A stretch of 52,077 bases of DNA from Geobacter sp. UBA5735 (lineage in GTDB: Bacteria; Desulfobacterota; Desulfuromonadia; Geobacterales; Geobacteraceae). Position 1 is the stretch's first letter, and every line of letters begins with the position of its first letter. Where the stretch lies: assembly GCA_002419385.1 (NCBI GenBank), contig DIFZ01000009.1, forward strand, positions 1-52,077. Reading direction: 5' to 3'. The notes under the pieces were generated by a model, which was not told where the DNA came from, made no database searches, and saw only the letters and a program-made list of their open reading frames with translations. This document shows positions 40,681-50,371 of this stretch, piece by piece. The translations under genes and the position numbers were made by a program.

Positions 40681-41016
40681 TTAATCTTCCTCAAACCATT
40701 TCCCATTTTTTGCGGCGATAATGAGCTTTTCAATTGAAATTGGGACCAAATTGATTTTCCTGAAAAAAATGAACGACAAAAAACTGATAGGATTAAAAAA
40801 ACCGGAATCAGGACCAAAATGCTTACCATAGTCAAAGTTTGACATATCCACATTGAACTTGTCAGCATATGCTGACATAAACTCCAAAGCATCATCCCCG
40901 TCTAAGCCCAATTCATTCAAAGTTTTATCCAAAGTAAAGCTATTTTTTTTAATTAGCCCATTATTCACAAGGAATTCTTTAACCTCTTCTTCAATTGATT
41001 TTATCAAGTAACTCAC
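40681..41016 (-). CDS. DUF1493-like small protein, possible RHS immunity remnant
   Basis: A 111-residue AT-rich gene. LDKTLNELGLDGDDALEFMSAYADKF resembles the acyl-carrier-like core of DUF1493 proteins (LGxDGDDAxE), and KFNVDMSNFDYGKHFGPD continues that pattern. The C-terminal half is hydrophobic in part (NPISFLSFIFFRKINLVP). The start is either GTG 41016, or TTG 41007, which has AGGTGA five bases upstream. Genes of this family are often found beside RHS or other contact-dependent toxin genes, where immunity is suspected. No intact toxin domain is left upstream, so it may be an orphan. Confidence 0.65.
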   Translation of the reverse strand: MSYLIKSIEEEVKEFLVNNGLIKKNSFTLDKTLNELGLDGDDALEFMSAYADKFNVDMSNFDYGKHFGPDSGFFNPISFLSFIFFRKINLVPISIEKLIIAAKNGKWFEED

Positions 41017-41087
41017 CTATGTTTTAAGATAATATTTATTACATTAATAGTTGGTAGTGTAAAGCAAGTAAAGATATAAATATTCAA

Positions 41088-44000
41088 TTACCAGCTTCTG
41101 TCATCAACCAATATTACAAAAGCTATATCCTCATTATCATAAACGTATGTGTAAGTACTGTTTCTGAAAACACCATCTATGACGGTCGACACCCTCTTCT
41201 CGATGCGTCTGCCGAAGGGATCGTACTTGAAGGTAATACTCTTCGTTTCCGCCCCTTTGCTCTTTTGCACGTTGACAAGCCGGTTCTCGGAATCCCACCC
41301 CAAGGTGAAAATCTTATCACTCGCGCCGGGAATGGTTCTCGAAACCTGGTTGCCGTTGTCGTCATAACCGAACTGTAATTGCCTGCCGCTGGTCATCTGG
41401 TTGGCAGTATTATGGAGATACGCCGCATCCTTGGGGCTGGGGCCGTTCTCGCGGTTGCCCACCGGATCGAAGACGAACGCTTCCGGCTTGGAGGAGGAAG
41501 AAACATTGATCAAGCGGTAAAGCTTGTCGTACATGTAGCTTTCCGCGGACGAAGATATTCTGCTGGTGCGGTTGCCCACATTGTCGTGGGTGTAGGTAAA
41601 GGAAGCCACTCCCGAGTGGGAAAGGCCCGTGAGCCTCCCGGCATTGTCATAGGCGTAAGAGGTTGCTACACCATTTGGATAGGCAAGGGAAGTCCGCCTG
41701 TTGAGCTGGTCGTAGCCGAAGGAGAACGTGCCTGCGGGAGAAGCTATGGTCTGAAGCCGGTCGGCGCTGTCGTATGCGTAGGTAATGACCCGCTCATCGG
41801 CGGTCCCGGGCGCAAAGGCCATGCTCGTCCTGTTACCGTTCGCGTCGTATTCATAGGTGATGCCGTACCCCCTGCTGTCGGATACGGACGTCAGGCGGCT
41901 GGCGGCGTCATAGGCAAACGTATAGGAAATAGTGTCATTTGAAGCAGTCAGGATATTGCCGCGGCTGTCGTAGGTGAAACTCTCGCTGCCTCCGCCCGGA
42001 AAGGTCTTGCCGGTCAGCCGCTGCAGGGCATCGTACGCATACTGGATGGTTGCGCCATTGGCATCGGTCTTCGACGTGGGCATTTCCTGGGGACCGTAGC
42101 CGTAGTGCGTCGTTTTGCTCAGTGGGTCGGTTTCGGTCAGCAGCCTGCCCAGAGCGTCATAAGTGAAGGACGTCTGCTGGTTTTTCGCGTCGGTGACACT
42201 GACAAGCTGGTCCACTCCCGTGGTGCAGGAGGGGCAGCCGCCATCAGAGTAGGCGAACCGGGTGACCTGGTTGAGGGCATCCGCCATGTGGGTCAACTGG
42301 TTCACGTGGTTGTACTGGAATGCGGTGCTGTTGCCGTTGGCGTCGGTCTGTGAAGCAACGTTCCCCTTTCCGTCATAGGCGTACCGGCTGATGTTGTCAA
42401 GCGGATCGGTTATGGCAGCCAGACGGTTTCGGCTGTCGTATTCCAGCAGGGTGTTTCGTGTAAGGGCATCCGTAACGGCAGTGATATTGCCGTTGGTATA
42501 TCATAGGCAAACCGTGTGACAGCGCCGGCGGGATCGGTTAAAGATGAGATGTTGTTGGCCGAGTCGTAAGCAACCTGGTATGCCAATCCCTTTGCGGTGA
42601 CAATCCTGGTAGCGTTCCCCTTCCCATCGTACTCGGCGGTGACCGTTTCTCCGGCCGGGTTGGTGACGGCCGTGGGGTTTCCCCTCGTATCATAGGCGAC
42701 CGCGTAATTCCCCGGTGCGCCGCTTATGGTCAGGAGCTGGCCGTACGTGTTGTAGGTAAAGCTTGTGGTCTCGTTGAGCGGGTTCCTGACCGACAGGACA
42801 TTCCCCCGGTTGTCATAGGTATAGGTCGTGGTGCCGATGCCGGGCTCGTTTTTGGAAACCAGGTTACCCTGGCTGTCGTAGGCATAGGTATAGGTATTGC
42901 CCAGGGGATCTGTCTTGCTGCGCAGCTGTTCGGTGAGGCCGTCATAGAGGTAGCTCCACCCGCTGCCGTCCTTTTCCACGAAAACGGTCTCCCTCACTTG
43001 CGCCATCACTAACGGGTAGACGTCCGGCACTTTGCCGGTGGAGCCTGATGCCGCATAGGTGAAACTTCTCGACTTGCCGGCCGCATCGGTGGCCGAGGTA
43101 AGGCGCCGCCCGCTGTCATAAGAGTACTGGGCAGTGGTGCCCTCCGGTTGGGTCTTGCTGGCCATCAGGCCGTTGGAACCGTATCCGTAACCCCACTGGG
43201 CGCCATCGGGATAGATCACGCCGGAAAGGCTGCCCGACGCATAGGCCAGGTTGTATTCGTTCCCTTTGGGGTCGGTGATTTTCGTCAACGTGGAACCGGA
43301 ATAGCTGAAGACAGCAGTCCTCCCCGACACGTCGGTTACCGACGCCAGGTTGTCGCCGCTGTAGGTGAAGGTCAGAGCGTTGCCGTTGCGATCGACGACG
43401 GAGCTGATCTTTCCCGAAGGACTGAAATTGCGCACCAGACCGTCCTTCTCGGTCAGCGTATAGGTGCTGTCGGCATTCCGCACCAGGGTGGAGTAATCAC
43501 CCTTTTCCGGCCGGTAAACAGTGCCGTTCAGGGTGTAGACCCGGCGCTTTCCCTCGTTTCAGAAAACCATGGAACTGTTGACCCCGGTCTGCAGGGCCAT
43601 TTCGTAGGTATGGCTCCAGCCATTGCCGATGGCGCTGGGCGCAAACGACGGCAGTGTCCGGTAGTAGAGGGAAATGTCGAGTGAAAGGGGCTGCAGGCTT
43701 TTCACTGCAAACAGTGGCTGGCTGTGGGACAACCGGCCGGTACTGATATTGTTCGTGGAAGCGGCGCATACTTCCAGCGGAGGGGCGTTGTGGTCGCCCC
43801 CCTGGCAGTTGGGTGCCGGCGACGGCAGGATAAACCCCTCCTTGAACACGTCCGTGTAAACCCCTCCGGCAGGATAGTTGTCCATGTCCTTGCCGTCAAT
43901 GAGGCCGGTATAGTAGCGGTGCACCGCAACGATGTGGGAGCCCTCCTTGTTGCGGAAAACCCGGTAGTTGTTGCTGCGCAGGTAATTGACCAGGCCTCCG

Positions 44001-44284
44001 GGAGGCGCCTGGGTGTCGCCGTAGGGAGCAAAAAGGGTGACCGATGTCCCGTTGCACTCCAGGGCATTGTTGATGTAGTAGATGGACGTGCCGTCATTCG
44101 CTCCTTCGGGGATGCACTGCTGTGCTACCCATTCCAGTCCGACGGTCGTGATGCCGCCCTGGGTAGTGCAACTGGTGGCGGCATGGCCGGCAACCGCCGT
44201 GACGAGCACGAACGCCAGTGACATGCAGTTCAGAAAGTGCCGCACCATCCCGGTTCGTCGACCGCTGATCATCTCGGTGTCCAT
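41088..44284 (-). pseudogene. RHS/YD-repeat protein, disrupted
   Basis: One reading of about 1065 codons on the minus strand. The start region at 44284 has a signal peptide (FLNCMSLAFVLVTAVAGHA) and a Cys-containing leader, then PLSLDISLYYRTLPSFA and many YD repeats (FTYSGDNLASVTDVSGRTA, YDSQGNLVSKNEPGIGTTTY, YDSRGNILTASNDTISYTF). Two lesions break it: an in-frame TGA at 43559-43561, where SSMVF-stop-NEGKRRVYTLNG would read through, probably TGG originally; and two extra bases in GATATACC near 42498-42499, after which the frame resumes as NGNITAVTDAL. The 3' end stops soon after YTYVYDNEDIAF, before the usual RHS core end and toxin tip. Cell-surface or secreted; no intact product is expected unless the lesions are sequencing errors. 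Confidence 0.85.
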
Positions 44285-44689
44285 CTGATCCCTCCCGGAG
44301 AAAATAGTTCACGTGAACGCCAGGTGTCATTTCCCGGCTAAGTCCTGCATCCATACCGTTGCATTTCGACCGCAACGCACCTTGATCCGGCCGGGGCGCA
44401 ATTTTGCCGCACCGGGTTACGAAACAGGGCAGAAGCGTGCATTTCCAAACAGAAGCGTCTATTTGACCGGCATGCGGAATAATCCGTATGCCATGGAGAA
44501 AATGGGAATGGTAGAGCTTATAGTATGTTTATTTACGCAATGTCAATAATTATTTTTAATTGCTTTCACAATATATGAATAAACTTACTTGCCGGAGTGA
44601 ACATTTTCACAAAACTCGTCAGGGGCTACCACCACGCACCAGAGCAATGTCACACAATGCTCCGCCTTTTCACGTGCCGGGTTTTTATC
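44285..44689. other. Intergenic region between RHS gene and tmk
   Basis: No gene is visible. The right half, from about 44515, is AT-rich. GGCATGCGGA and TCCGTATGCC (44469-44492) form an imperfect 10-bp inverted repeat. The stretch must contain the divergent RHS promoter, but none is convincing to me. Confidence 0.5.
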
Positions 44690-44718
44690 TTGATTATATT
44701 TCTCCCCTACCCTATAAT
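44690..44718 (+). promoter_or_regulatory. tmk operon promoter
   Basis: TTGATT (44690-44695), a 17-base spacer and a perfect TATAAT (44713-44718) lie 38 bases upstream of the tmk start. CGGAG lies about eight bases before the ATG. Confidence 0.75.
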
Positions 44719-44755
44719 TTTACATTTCATTACGAACTGATCCGGAGCGCCTTCA

Positions 44756-45397
44756 ATGGCCTGTTTCATAACCTTCGAGGGTATCGAGGGGTGCGGCAAG
44801 ACGACCCAGGTGCGCCTTCTCGCCGACCTTCTCATGTCGCGTGGCTACACCGTCACGGTGACGCGGGAACCGGGCGGTTGCCCCATCGCCGACCAGGTGC
44901 GGGCAATCCTGCTGAACGCGGAAAACCGCGACCTCGTACCCCTTGCGGAACTCCTGCTGTATGCAGCGGCCAGGGCGCAGCACGTGGAAGAGATCATCCG
45001 CCCGGCCCTCGCGGCCGGCGGCATCGTCATCTGCGACCGCTTTACCGATGCCACCGTCGCCTACCAGGGTTACGGCCGGTCACTTGACCTGGACCTGATC
45101 GACCGCCTGAACAGGATCGCAAGGGGAGGAATCATGCCTGACCTGACCATTCTCCTGGACTGCCCCGAGGAAACCGGCCTGGCCCGGGCCATGGAGCGCA
45201 TCAACGCTTGCGACGGAGCGCGGGAGGAACGGTTCGAGCAGGAATCCCTCAGGTTCCACCGTGCGGTCCGCCAGGGCTACCTTCGCCTCGCCGGTGCAGA
45301 GCCCCACCGGTTCATCGTCCTGGACGCAACCCGCGGCATCGTGGAAACAGCAGCCGAGATCGCCGGGAAACTCCTGGCCAGGATAGCGAAGGGATAA
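44756..45397 (+). CDS. tmk: Thymidylate kinase
   Basis: A 213-residue dTMP kinase that makes dTDP for DNA synthesis. The P-loop is FEGIEGCGKTTQ (about 7-18), TREPGGCPIADQ (about 38-49) supplies the dTMP-binding Arg, and CDRFTDATVAYQGYGR is the DR motif. The lid stretch (about 140-155) has ACDGAREERFEQE. The P-loop lacks the extra Arg of the Escherichia coli-type enzyme. It is the first gene of tmk-holB-ricT-metG, an arrangement widely conserved in bacteria. Confidence 0.96.
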   Translation: MACFITFEGIEGCGKTTQVRLLADLLMSRGYTVTVTREPGGCPIADQVRAILLNAENRDLVPLAELLLYAAARAQHVEEIIRPALAAGGIVICDRFTDATVAYQGYGRSLDLDLIDRLNRIARGGIMPDLTILLDCPEETGLARAMERINACDGAREERFEQESLRFHRAVRQGYLRLAGAEPHRFIVLDATRGIVETAAEIAGKLLARIAKG

Positions 45398-45400
45398 CCC

Positions 45401-46372
45401 ATGCCCTTTTCCAGCATTGCCGGACAAGACAGGATCACCGCACTGCTCAGGCGATCCCTGGAAGCCGGCCGAATCGCCCACGCTTACCTGTTCGAGGGCA
45501 TCGACGCCGGTTGCCTCAAGGAGACCGCACTGGCCCTGGTGCAGGCGGTTTTCTGCGGCGCAACGGACGGCTGCGGCGAATGCGACGCCTGCCGCAGGGT
45601 CCAGGGGCTGAACCACCCGGATCTCCACCTCCTCCAGTCGGACGGCGTTTTCATCAAGGTAGACCAGGTGCGGGAGCTGCAGCGGGAACTGTCACTCCGC
45701 CCGTACCAGGCGCGGAAAAAGGCATGCATCATCGAGGACGCGGACCGCATGAACCCGGCGTCAGGCAATGCCTTCCTCAAGACGCTGGAGGAGCCGCCCG
45801 GCGATGCGATGCTCATTCTTCTCACGACCCACGGCGAAGGAATCCTTCCCACTATCCGTTCGCGCTGCCAGATACTCCGCTTCCCGCCCCTGTCCGCGGA
45901 TACGGTTGCCTCCCTGCTGCGGGAAAACGGAGCGGACGAAGAGCAGGCCCGAATGGCTGCCGCCCTGGCCGGCGGAAGTCTGTCACGGGCGCGGGAGATA
46001 GCAGGCGCCGACCGGCTCCAGATGCGCAGAACCCTCCTTGAGCGGACCTCGCGGCTCTCCTGCCGGGAGATATTCACGCTCTTGGAAACTGCCGAAGATT
46101 ATGCCCGCGACCGGGAAACCGCCACCGATGCCGTGGACATGCTGAAGCTTTTCTGGCGCGACATCCTGCTGTTCCGGGCCGGGAGCGGCGAGATAGCCAA
46201 CCTTGACCTGCAGCCCCTGGTAAAGGAACTGTCGGAACGGATGAGCACAGAGCAGATACTCGAGAAACTGGAACGTATAGCGGTTACGGGCCAGGCACTG
46301 ACGAGAAACGTCAATCCCCGGCTCGCGCTGGAGGTTCTCTTCATGGATCTCGAGGCAAGCGGGCAGGTGTAA
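45401..46372 (+). CDS. holB: DNA polymerase III delta-prime subunit
   Basis: A 323-residue clamp-loader subunit. FSSIAGQDRITALLRRSLEA and IAHAYLFEG are typical. The Walker A position reads GIDAGCLKET, with no GKT, as expected for the non-ATP-binding delta-prime. The zinc module CGATDGCGECDAC is shortened compared with DnaX. KACIIEDADRMNPASGNAFL, TLEEPP and the SRC motif in IRSRCQILRF are conserved; SRC supplies the arginine finger for the neighbouring DnaX. It starts three bases after tmk. Confidence 0.93.
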   Translation: MPFSSIAGQDRITALLRRSLEAGRIAHAYLFEGIDAGCLKETALALVQAVFCGATDGCGECDACRRVQGLNHPDLHLLQSDGVFIKVDQVRELQRELSLRPYQARKKACIIEDADRMNPASGNAFLKTLEEPPGDAMLILLTTHGEGILPTIRSRCQILRFPPLSADTVASLLRENGADEEQARMAAALAGGSLSRAREIAGADRLQMRRTLLERTSRLSCREIFTLLETAEDYARDRETATDAVDMLKLFWRDILLFRAGSGEIANLDLQPLVKELSERMSTEQILEKLERIAVTGQALTRNVNPRLALEVLFMDLEASGQV

Positions 46373-46447
46373 CTCGCGGGAAGACAGCATGATCCGCGCG
46401 CAGAACGACATGCAATCCTTTTCTTTACCACGCAAAAGGGGAAGTAA

Positions 46448-47398
46448 GTGGCGAAAATAGTGAAAATACAATTCCAGACGGCGGGCAGGCTGTACGATTT
46501 TCTGACCGGAGGCCTGCAGCTGGAAATGAACGACAGGGTGATCGTGGAAACTGAGCGGGGGAAAAGCATCGGCGTCGTCATCAAGCCGCCCGTGGAGGTG
46601 GACGACGCATCGCTTCCCGAAGGCATCAAGTCGGTGCTCAGGAGCGCCCGGGCAGAAGACCTGGAATCAGCGGCACGGAACCGCGCAAAGGAAAAGGAAG
46701 CCTTTGACTTCTGCCTGAACCGCATCAAAGAGCGGAACATGGAAATGAAGCTCGTCAGGGTGGAATACCTGTTCGACGGCAGCAAGGCGATCTTCTATTT
46801 CACCGCAGACGGCCGCATCGATTTCCGCGAACTGGTGAAGGACCTTGCCCATGCATTCCGTACCCGGATCGAGATGCGGCAGATCGGCGTCCGCGACGAG
46901 GCCGGGATGGTGGGAGGCATCGGAATCTGCGGCAGGGAACTGTGCTGCGCCTCCTTCCTGCGCGAGTTCGAGCCCGTTTCTGTCAAAATGGCCAAGGAAC
47001 AGAACCTGGCCCTGAACCCCACCAAGATATCCGGGCAGTGCGGCCGCCTGCTCTGCTGCCTTTCATACGAATTCGAAACCTACTGCACCCTGCGCAAATG
47101 CCTTCCCAAGTGCGGCAAGCGGGTGAAGTGCGGCGATGCGGAAGGCGAGGTCGTCAAGCTGAACATCCTCGAAGGAACGGTAACAGTCCGCACCGACGAC
47201 CATCAGGATATCACCGTGAGTGGAGATGACATACGACTGGAGCCCGGCACGGAACGGCAGAAGAAACCTGCCCGGGAAATCGAGGAAACAAAACCCAAGA
47301 AATCCCCTAAGGGGCGCCCACGACAGGAATCCTCCCATGCCGGCAAGGGACGGGGGGACGCGGGTGGGAGCCCGACTCCGAAAAAGGAGAAGCCATGA
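46448..47398 (+). CDS. ricT: PSP1-domain regulatory protein RicT (YaaT-like)
   Basis: A 316-residue PSP1 C-terminal-domain protein starting with GTG at 46448 behind GGGGAAGTAA. KIQFQTAGRLYDFL at the start is standard. The Cys cluster (GICGRELCCASFL, QCGRLLCCLSYEFETYC, KCLPKCGKRVKC) is the iron-sulphur or metal site known from Bacillus RicT, which with RicA and RicF stimulates RNA processing by RNase Y. A charged C-terminal tail (about 270-316) is extra. Its place between holB and metG matches the conserved Bacillus yaaT neighbourhood. Its role in this lineage, which may lack RicA and RicF, is inference. Confidence 0.9.
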   Translation: MAKIVKIQFQTAGRLYDFLTGGLQLEMNDRVIVETERGKSIGVVIKPPVEVDDASLPEGIKSVLRSARAEDLESAARNRAKEKEAFDFCLNRIKERNMEMKLVRVEYLFDGSKAIFYFTADGRIDFRELVKDLAHAFRTRIEMRQIGVRDEAGMVGGIGICGRELCCASFLREFEPVSVKMAKEQNLALNPTKISGQCGRLLCCLSYEFETYCTLRKCLPKCGKRVKCGDAEGEVVKLNILEGTVTVRTDDHQDITVSGDDIRLEPGTERQKKPAREIEETKPKKSPKGRPRQESSHAGKGRGDAGGSPTPKKEKP

Positions 47399-48924
47399 GC
47401 ACTAACTATTATGTGACCACCCCCATCTATTACGTGAATGACGTCCCCCATTTGGGGCATGCCTATACCACGCTGGCCGCGGATGTCCTGGCCCGCTACA
47501 TGAAGCTCAAGGGGAAGGAGGTATTCTTCCTCACCGGGACCGACGAGCACGGCCAGAAGGTGGAGAAGGCAGCGAACGCGGCAGGTGAGACCCCGCTGGA
47601 ACTGGCAGATCGCGTGGTGAAACGGTACCAGGCCTTGTGGGAGAAACTGGACATCTCCTATACCGACTTCATCCGCACCACCCAGGAGCGGCACAAGAAA
47701 GGCGTGGCCGAGATATTCTCCCGGGTCATGGCCAAGGGCGACATTTACCTGGGGGAATATGAGGACTGGTACTGCACCCCCTGCGAAACGTTCTGGACCG
47801 AGACGCAACTCATCGACTTCAAGTGTCCCGACTGCAACCGGCCGACGGAAAAGCTCAAGGAGGAGTCCTATTTCTTCCGCATGAGCAAATACCAGGAGCA
47901 GCTCATGGCCCATATCGAGGCAAACCCCGATTTCATCCAGCCCAAGAGCAGGCGCAACGAGATCCTGGCCTTTGTCCGCGAGGGATTGCGCGACCTTTCT
48001 GTCTCGCGCACGTCCTTCACCTGGGGGATCCCGGTGCCGGGCAACGAGCGCCACGTCATCTACGTCTGGTTCGACGCCCTGGCAAACTACATCACCGCCC
48101 TGGGCTATCCCGAAGAATCAGCTGATTTCGCTCAGTTCTGGCCGGCTGATGCCCATCTGATCGGCAAAGACATCCTCCGTTTCCACGCCGTCTACTGGCC
48201 CACGTTCCTCATGGCGGCTGGCCTGCCGTTGCCGAAGAAAGTTTTCGCCCATGGCTGGTGGACCGTCGAGGGGCAGAAGATGAGCAAGAGCCTGCAGAAC
48301 GTGGTGGAGCCGAACCTCCTGATCGATAAGTACGGTGTGGACGCCGTCCGCTACTTCCTCATGCGCGAGGTCCCCTTCGGCCTGGACGGCGACTTCTCCC
48401 ACGCGGCCATGGTCCACCGCATCAACTCCGACCTGGCCAACGACCTGGGCAACCTGCTGAACCGCTCCACGGCCATGATCAACAAATACTTCAAGGGCGT
48501 GGTCCAGGAGCCGGAAACGCCCACTGAAACGGACAGCGCTTTCCGGGCCAAGACCGAGGCACTTCCGGTCGCGCTGGAATCCTGCCTGGAAGACCTGGCC
48601 TTCAGCAAGGCATTACAGGCACTCTGGGACGTGATCTCGGCCGGCAACAAATACATCGACGAAACCGCACCCTGGACCCTTGCCAAGGACCCGGAGCTCA
48701 AGGGCCGCCTGGCAACGGTAATGTACCACATCCTGGAATCGCAGCGGGTCGTCTTCCATCTCCTCTCGCCCTTCATGCCGGACACCGCCCGCAAAGGGCT
48801 CGCATACCTGGGCTGGGCCGAACCCATAACCGAAGCGGGCATTGCCTGGGGCGGATTAAAGCCCGGCACCCAGATCACCAAGGCAGAACCCCTGTTCCCC
48901 AGGATCGAGGAAAAAGGGGAATAG
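47395..48924 (+). CDS. metG: Methionyl-tRNA synthetase (short form)
   Basis: A 509-residue class I synthetase. The ATG overlaps the ricT stop (ATGA). The HIGH-type motif is VPHLGHAYTTLAAD (about 16-29) and the KMSKS-type motif is KMSKSLQN (about 296). One zinc knuckle is visible: CTPCETF and CPDCNRP. The anticodon-binding helical domain is present, but the protein ends at RIEEKGE without the C-terminal Trbp111-like tRNA-binding domain, as in the shorter family members. It is the last gene of the operon, followed by a strong terminator. Confidence 0.95.
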   Translation: MSTNYYVTTPIYYVNDVPHLGHAYTTLAADVLARYMKLKGKEVFFLTGTDEHGQKVEKAANAAGETPLELADRVVKRYQALWEKLDISYTDFIRTTQERHKKGVAEIFSRVMAKGDIYLGEYEDWYCTPCETFWTETQLIDFKCPDCNRPTEKLKEESYFFRMSKYQEQLMAHIEANPDFIQPKSRRNEILAFVREGLRDLSVSRTSFTWGIPVPGNERHVIYVWFDALANYITALGYPEESADFAQFWPADAHLIGKDILRFHAVYWPTFLMAAGLPLPKKVFAHGWWTVEGQKMSKSLQNVVEPNLLIDKYGVDAVRYFLMREVPFGLDGDFSHAAMVHRINSDLANDLGNLLNRSTAMINKYFKGVVQEPETPTETDSAFRAKTEALPVALESCLEDLAFSKALQALWDVISAGNKYIDETAPWTLAKDPELKGRLATVMYHILESQRVVFHLLSPFMPDTARKGLAYLGWAEPITEAGIAWGGLKPGTQITKAEPLFPRIEEKGE

Positions 48925-48971
48925 GCCGGGATTCAATGCAACCGGCAAGCAACGACTGAAGGAAGAAGCGA

Positions 48972-49005
48972 AAGAGGCCATGCCCGCAACGGGACATGGC
49001 CTCTT
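48972..49005 (+). terminator. Terminator of tmk-metG operon
   Basis: AAGAGGCCATG (48972-48982) and CATGGCCTCTT (48995-49005), with CCCG/CGGG nested inside, are followed by TTCTTG. It lies about 50 bases after the metG stop. Confidence 0.9.
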
Positions 49006-49037
49006 TTCTTGTGGAATCATCGGAACAGTGTGGCTCG

Positions 49038-49063
49038 GGGCGGGTTTTTAACCCGCCTTTTTC
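49038..49063. terminator. Second hairpin with T-run, convergent region
   Basis: GGCGGGTT, three T bases and AACCCGCC followed by TTTTT on the plus strand make a second terminator-like hairpin. On the minus strand it lies downstream of the gene at 49111-49644. A further stem, GCTGGGCGGC/GCCGCCCCAGC, sits at 49081-49104. Confidence 0.7.
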
Positions 49064-49110
49064 GCGAAGAATTCCGGTAAGCTGGGCGGCATTGCCGCCC
49101 CAGCGCCAGG

Positions 49111-49644
49111 TCAATCCCTCTTCACGCGTTGCCGGGGCTCTGACGAATCCTGCTTCTCCATAGCAGGGTAGGTGATGGTGATAGTGCCCACTGCATGGGA
49201 ACCCTTGCCAAGGTTGGAAAGCAGAATGACGTATTCGCCGCCGGTCCGGGAAAGCTCGCCTGCATCGACTGCATACGTAATGGATTCCTTGGTTTTGAAC
49301 CTGTCTTTTTTCTTGATGAACTTGTTCTGGATATTGTTGGTTTTCTTGTCCTTGATGCCGGCGGCTTCGACGATCCACACCTTGAAGGGCGAGCCTTCGC
49401 CGCCCTTGATCTTGCCTCCACCCACCTCGACGTCCACGGTGATGAGCCCCGGTTCGTCGAGCTTGACGGGGAAGTAGACCGAATAGGGATCTTTTTCGCC
49501 CCCCGGCGCCGGATAGAGGGTGTACTTGTGCGTTTCGGTCTTTTTCAGGCGCTGCTGGCCGACCGTCGCCGGCACCGGCGACGAAATTGCCAGGATGAGC
49601 AGGCACGACAGCATACTGCACACAACGGTCAGAACTTTATTCAC
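49111..49644 (-). CDS. Secreted beta-rich protein of unknown function
   Basis: A 177-residue exported protein starting with GTG at 49644, five bases after GGGAGGTG. The signal peptide is LTVVCSMLSCLLILAISSPVPA. The mature part is beta-rich and Lys-rich: KYTLYPAPGGEKDPYSVYFP, LDEPGLITVDVEVGGGK, KVWIVEA and a closing GEYVILLSNLGKGSHAVGTI. This alternation resembles bacterial pre-peptidase C-terminal (PPC)-like domains, but the match is loose. The tail EKQDSSEPRQRVKRD is charged. A stand-alone gene, divergent from the one at 49849. Confidence 0.75.
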   Translation of the reverse strand: MNKVLTVVCSMLSCLLILAISSPVPATVGQQRLKKTETHKYTLYPAPGGEKDPYSVYFPVKLDEPGLITVDVEVGGGKIKGGEGSPFKVWIVEAAGIKDKKTNNIQNKFIKKKDRFKTKESITYAVDAGELSRTGGEYVILLSNLGKGSHAVGTITITYPAMEKQDSSEPRQRVKRD

Positions 49645-49848
49645 GGGTCACCTCCCACATGTGATCAATGGCGCCAATCAGGCAGTGCCATAGGCAATCA
49701 TCGGATAAGCACGAGTAGTCATTCTGCCTTCACCCCTCTCGAAGGCCAAGCGGACTTTAGCACAGAAAATTAGAAAAAGGTAGCAAATGAAGCTACAATC
49801 GGGGAAAATGGTGTTGAGATAACAATGCGCCGCAAAGGAGACATCTCC

Positions 49849-50328
49849 ATGAAAAAGATCCTGCTTCTGGCAATCACCCTGGCAACAGGACTTTTCTCTT
49901 TCCCTTCCTGGGCATCGGACTCCAACGTTGCCCGGGAGCAGGTGAAAGCCGAGGCCCGGTGCGGGTTCGAGGAGATCCTCGAACTGTGGCGCGATGAAAG
50001 CTACGAAGATCTCTACGACCGGCTGGTTCACTCGCCCCGTTCGGACTACTGGCTTTTTGCGGACCAGATGAACCATTCCGGACGGAAACCGGCCTGCTGC
50101 TGGGATCGACTGCAGGATGTGGCCGTCACCTTTATCAACCCGTCACGCGTGGCCCTTTCAGCAAAGCTGGGGATCGAGGTTGAAGGCATGGGTACGCGGT
50201 ACGTAACAAAAACCTTTCACCTGGTGAAGGAGGACGGGGTGTGGAAAATCCCCGAGGGTGACATCATCTCCCTTGCGGAACCAAACATGCAGCGCATTCC
50301 AAAAGAGATTTTCTATCGCTCGCTCTGA
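49849..50328 (+). CDS. Small secreted protein of unknown function
   Basis: A 159-residue exported protein starting at ATG 49849 behind AAAGGAGAC. The signal peptide (KKILLLAITLATGLFSFPSWAS) is clear. The mature part (EEILELWRDESYEDLYDRLVH, then KPACCWDRLQDVAVTFINPSR and KTFHLVKEDGVWKI) has the helix-then-beta pattern of NTF2-like or DUF4878-type small domains, where VKEDGVWKI is a familiar final strand. A Cys-Cys pair is present. I cannot name the function. The stretch 49645-49848 is a divergent control region without clear boxes. Confidence 0.75.
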   Translation: MKKILLLAITLATGLFSFPSWASDSNVAREQVKAEARCGFEEILELWRDESYEDLYDRLVHSPRSDYWLFADQMNHSGRKPACCWDRLQDVAVTFINPSRVALSAKLGIEVEGMGTRYVTKTFHLVKEDGVWKIPEGDIISLAEPNMQRIPKEIFYRSL

Positions 50329-50371
50329 CGTCTTGGTGAACCGGAGGGCAAAGCCGGGCTGACCATCCAAG

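Noticed and set aside
43559..43561. In-frame TGA in the RHS gene as a selenocysteine codon
   Set aside because: RHS proteins are not known selenoproteins. The following bases form only a weak GGGT/ACCC stem without the bulge and loop of a bacterial SECIS, and a second lesion further on shows the gene is already broken.
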